Assembly (NCBI GenBank): GCA_050013795.1
Contig: JBEKEO010000055.1
Location: forward strand, 1 to 15,789
Origin: CAWHOW01 sp050013795
Lineage (GTDB): Bacteria > Bacteroidota > Bacteroidia > Bacteroidales > CG2-30-32-10
DNA length: 15,789 bases
Direction of reading: 5' to 3'
The position numbers and the translations under genes are program-made. Position 1 is the stretch's first letter. Each line of letters starts with the position of its first letter. Below, in pieces: positions 14,500-15,789 of the stretch. Below the pieces are notes generated by a model that saw only the letters and a list, made by a program, of their open reading frames with translations, was not told where the DNA came from and made no database searches.

Positions 14500-14581
14500 A
14501 GTGCCTAAAGTGCACTAAAGTTTGCCTGCCTTGCCGGTAGGCAGGGAGTGCCTGGAGTTAAATAACTTTAGGCACTCTTTT
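14500..14581 (+). terminator. strong intrinsic terminator closing the envelope block, nested with a REP-like core
   Basis: AGTGCCTGGAGTT (14547-14559) pairs with AACTTTAGGCACT (14564-14576) using two G-T wobbles around a 4-nt loop, followed by CTTTT. A competing left arm, AGTGCCTAAAGT at 14500-14511, matches the same right arm perfectly over 12 bp. Between the two left arms sits CCTGCCTTGCCGG/TAGGCAGGG (14525-14546). Two mutually exclusive stems share one 3' arm, so the element could switch or act as a back-up terminator. Confidence 0.8.
14525..14546. repeat. REP-like palindromic element, inverse copy of 1034-1054
   Basis: CCTGCCTTGCCGGTAGGCAG and its continuation is the reverse complement of the element at 1034-1054 with one substitution and one inserted base. 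CCTGCC and GGCAGG form the short stem. Confidence 0.6.
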
Positions 14582-14625
14582 CATTTTCAGCCCTTTTGTA
14601 GTAAGAGGCAGCAAAATAGTCGTAA

Positions 14626-14990
14626 TCGGACCGATAACTATAGATATCGGACCGTTTACTATCGTTATCGGACCGTTTACTATAGATATCGGACTGTTTA
14701 CTATCGTTATCGGACCGTTTACTATAGATATCGGACCGTTTACTATAGATATCGGACCGTTTACTATAGATATCGGACTGTTTACTATAGATATCGGACT
14801 GTTTACTATAGATATCGGACCGATTACTATCGTTATCGGACTGTTTACTATCGTTATCGGACCGTTTACTATAGATATCGGACCGTTTACTATAGATATC
14901 GGACCGTTTACTATAGATATCGGACTGTTTACTATAGATATCGGACCGTTTATTATCGTTATCGGACCGTTTACTATAGTTTCCGGACTG
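14626..14990. repeat. 21-bp tandem repeat array, about 17.4 copies (array 2)
   Basis: Units begin every 21 bp from 14626 to 14962 with no indels, then a partial copy at 14983-14990. The main unit is TCGGACCGTTTACTATAGAT plus A. Two sub-types alternate irregularly: ACTATAGATA and ACTATCGTTA, the latter in units 2, 4, 10, 11 and 16. CGGACCG versus CGGACTG varies independently. Intact units contain the near-dyad CGGaCCG and the palindromes CTATAG and GATATC. Because 21 is a multiple of 3, several frames on both strands are open by default, so the long YRYRTVY-type reading frame (14522-15034) is not evidence of a protein. Not a CRISPR: there are no unique spacers. Confidence 0.92.
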
Positions 14991-15008
14991 CTTTCGTAAT
15001 TTATTGTG

Positions 15009-15016
15009 TATTTTTG
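15009..15016 (+). promoter_or_regulatory. possible -7 promoter box for the VOC gene
   Basis: TATTTTTG fits TAnnTTTG exactly. It lies 19 bp after the last array-2 base and about 90 bp before the VOC ATG. No convincing -33 box is present, and chance matches are expected in AT-rich DNA. Confidence 0.4.
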
Positions 15017-15039
15017 GGAGAAATAAGGTTGTAAAAGTT

Positions 15040-15067
15040 AAGCAATAAGTTCGTTAGCGGTAAGCGT
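15040..15067. repeat. left inverted-repeat arm flanking the VOC gene
   Basis: AAGCAAT (15040-15046), seven bases, then TTAGCGGTAAGCGT (15054-15067). Both parts recur in inverse orientation in the right arm at 15645-15671 (7/7 and 12/14 matches). Confidence 0.6.
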
Positions 15068-15104
15068 AAAAGACGACACCACAGAGAATAAACATTCAGA
15101 TAAA

Positions 15105-15632
15105 ATGAAAAAGACGATATTAATAATTTTAGCACTTGCGACATCATTCGGTTTTGGTTTCGCATTTAAGACAATCATAACAAAACAATCTAACGACCAG
15201 CCAAAAATAAAAAAAGTAACAGGCATCGGGGGTATCTTTTTTAAGTGTAAAGACCCAAAAAAAATCAGAAAATGGTATGAAACCAATCTTGGTTTGAATA
15301 CTAATGAGTATGGGGCAGTTTTTGAATGGCGACAAGGGGCTGACACGACTAAAAAAGGTTTTACAAATTGGAGTCCATTTGCCGAGACAACAAAATATTT
15401 TGAGCCTTCAACAAAAGACTTTATGATAAATTATAGGGTTGAAAATATAGAAACTCTTGTTGCCGGGTTGAAAAAGAATGGCGTAACCATTGTGGACACT
15501 ATCGAAACGTTTGACTATGGTAAATTTGTCCATATCCTTGACGTTGAAGGTAACAAAGTTCAGTTATGGGAACCAAACGACATCGAATACGAAAAATTAG
15601 GTAAGCAACTTGGCAGTAAGACAACAAAATAA
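15105..15632 (+). CDS. VOC/glyoxalase-fold protein with N-terminal signal anchor
   Basis: A 175-residue protein. Residues 36-157 form a vicinal-oxygen-chelate domain made of two babbab modules: KVTGIGGIFFKCKDPKKIRK, WYETNLGLNTNEYGAVFEWR, then FMINYRVENIETLVAGLKKN, GKFVHILDVEGNKVQLWEP. Members bind a metal and act as glyoxalases, dioxygenases or resistance proteins. E156 in LWEP is the usual last-strand ligand; the common first-strand histidine is absent (GGIFF), while H143 is present, so metal binding is uncertain. Residues 3-20 are a hydrophobic signal segment (ILIILALATSFGFGFAF) on top of a family that I remember as mostly cytoplasmic and starting near KKVTGIGGIFF; this copy is probably exported or membrane-anchored. 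It stands alone, flanked by matching inverted repeats, which suggests acquisition as a cassette. Substrate unknown. Confidence 0.85.
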   Translation: MKKTILIILALATSFGFGFAFKTIITKQSNDQPKIKKVTGIGGIFFKCKDPKKIRKWYETNLGLNTNEYGAVFEWRQGADTTKKGFTNWSPFAETTKYFEPSTKDFMINYRVENIETLVAGLKKNGVTIVDTIETFDYGKFVHILDVEGNKVQLWEPNDIEYEKLGKQLGSKTTK

Positions 15633-15644
15633 CCGCCCGACAAA

Positions 15645-15671
15645 ACGCCTATCGCTAATTTAGCATTGCTT
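15645..15671. repeat. right inverted-repeat arm flanking the VOC gene
   Basis: ACGCCTATCGCTAA (15645-15658), a 6-nt spacer and ATTGCTT (15665-15671) mirror the left arm at 15040-15067. It begins 13 bp after the VOC stop codon. Confidence 0.6.
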
Positions 15672-15707
15672 CAACAGTCCAACGGAGCAGGCAAAGCATA
15701 ATAGCAT

Positions 15708-15789
15708 AATCACCCTAATGGTTTCTAATTAGCGCTGAAATTACTATTTTTTAATTTTCATTGTTTTTATTGAGGCACAGGCCATGCCT
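15708..15789 (+). promoter_or_regulatory. promoter module B, diverged third copy cut by the window end
   Basis: AATCACCCTAATGGTTTCTA (from 15708) matches the upstream boxes at 6368 and 8910 with the same 11-base step from AAT to TGGTTTC. The word AATTTTCAT (15753) is 34 bp after TGGTTTC, and CAGGCCATG falls at the same offset as CATAGGCCATGG in copies 1 and 2. The -7 box would lie just past the window, so another member gene is expected there. Confidence 0.55.

Noticed and set aside
14626..14990. CRISPR array
   Set aside because: Units are contiguous with no unique spacers and no cas genes are present.
14522..15034. 170-codon frame encoding a YRYRTVY-type repeat protein
   Set aside because: The 21-bp period leaves several frames open on both strands by arithmetic. 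The frame starts inside a terminator and shows no signal peptide or codon-level conservation among units.
15040..15671. Insertion sequence around the VOC gene
   Set aside because: Inverted repeats are present, but there is no transposase and no visible target-site duplication, so only a cassette or non-autonomous element is suggested.

Overview
This window is AT-rich DNA from a member of the Bacteroidota, probably an environmental lineage. The signs are a type IX secretion (T9SS) C-terminal sorting domain, promoters with the Bacteroidota -7 box TAnnTTTG, start codons without Shine-Dalgarno sequences, a lipoprotein with a CKKDD surface-export-like signal, and outer-membrane barrel proteins. 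I could not run any search, so family names rest on motifs I can read and on what I remember of the families.

Layout. (1) 1-253 is the C-terminal end of a phosphatidylserine decarboxylase-like gene. (2) 276-1254 is a regulatory region. A 67-bp promoter module occurs three times with no internal indels (276-342, 657-723, 1188-1254). It precedes a cold-shock protein gene, a short structured non-coding transcript that ends in an intrinsic terminator, and a signalling operon. A 21-bp tandem repeat and a REP-like palindrome lie between the second and third modules. (3) 1295-6304 is a four-gene two-component operon: a histidine kinase with thirteen 21-residue coiled-coil repeats, a stand-alone response regulator, a REC-PAS-PAS histidine kinase, and a REC-PAS-LuxR response regulator.

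(4) 6368-14447 is a cell-envelope block: a probable surface lipoprotein with an Ig-like domain, two tandem outer-membrane barrel paralogues, two related secreted Fn3-like proteins, a tail-fibre/beta-helix-like protein, a T9SS-sorted surface protein, and two copies of a small basic protein that may be a winged helix. Two transcription units here start from a second shared promoter module (6368-6463 and 8910-9006, with 52 bp identical). A third, diverged copy is cut by the window end (15708-15789). (5) 14448-15104 has no gene. It holds a strong terminator and an array of about 17.4 copies of a 21-bp repeat. (6) 15105-15632 is an exported VOC/glyoxalase-fold protein flanked by matching inverted repeats, so it may be a mobile cassette.

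How it may fit together (inference): the signalling operon shares its promoter with a cold-shock gene and a small RNA, which looks like a stress regulon. The DNA-binding regulator that ends the operon lies about 60 bp upstream of the first envelope promoter module, so it is the obvious candidate to control the envelope genes. The most novel elements are the two promoter modules, the small RNA, and the two 21-bp repeat arrays, which share period, a CTATAG core and position just after a terminator.
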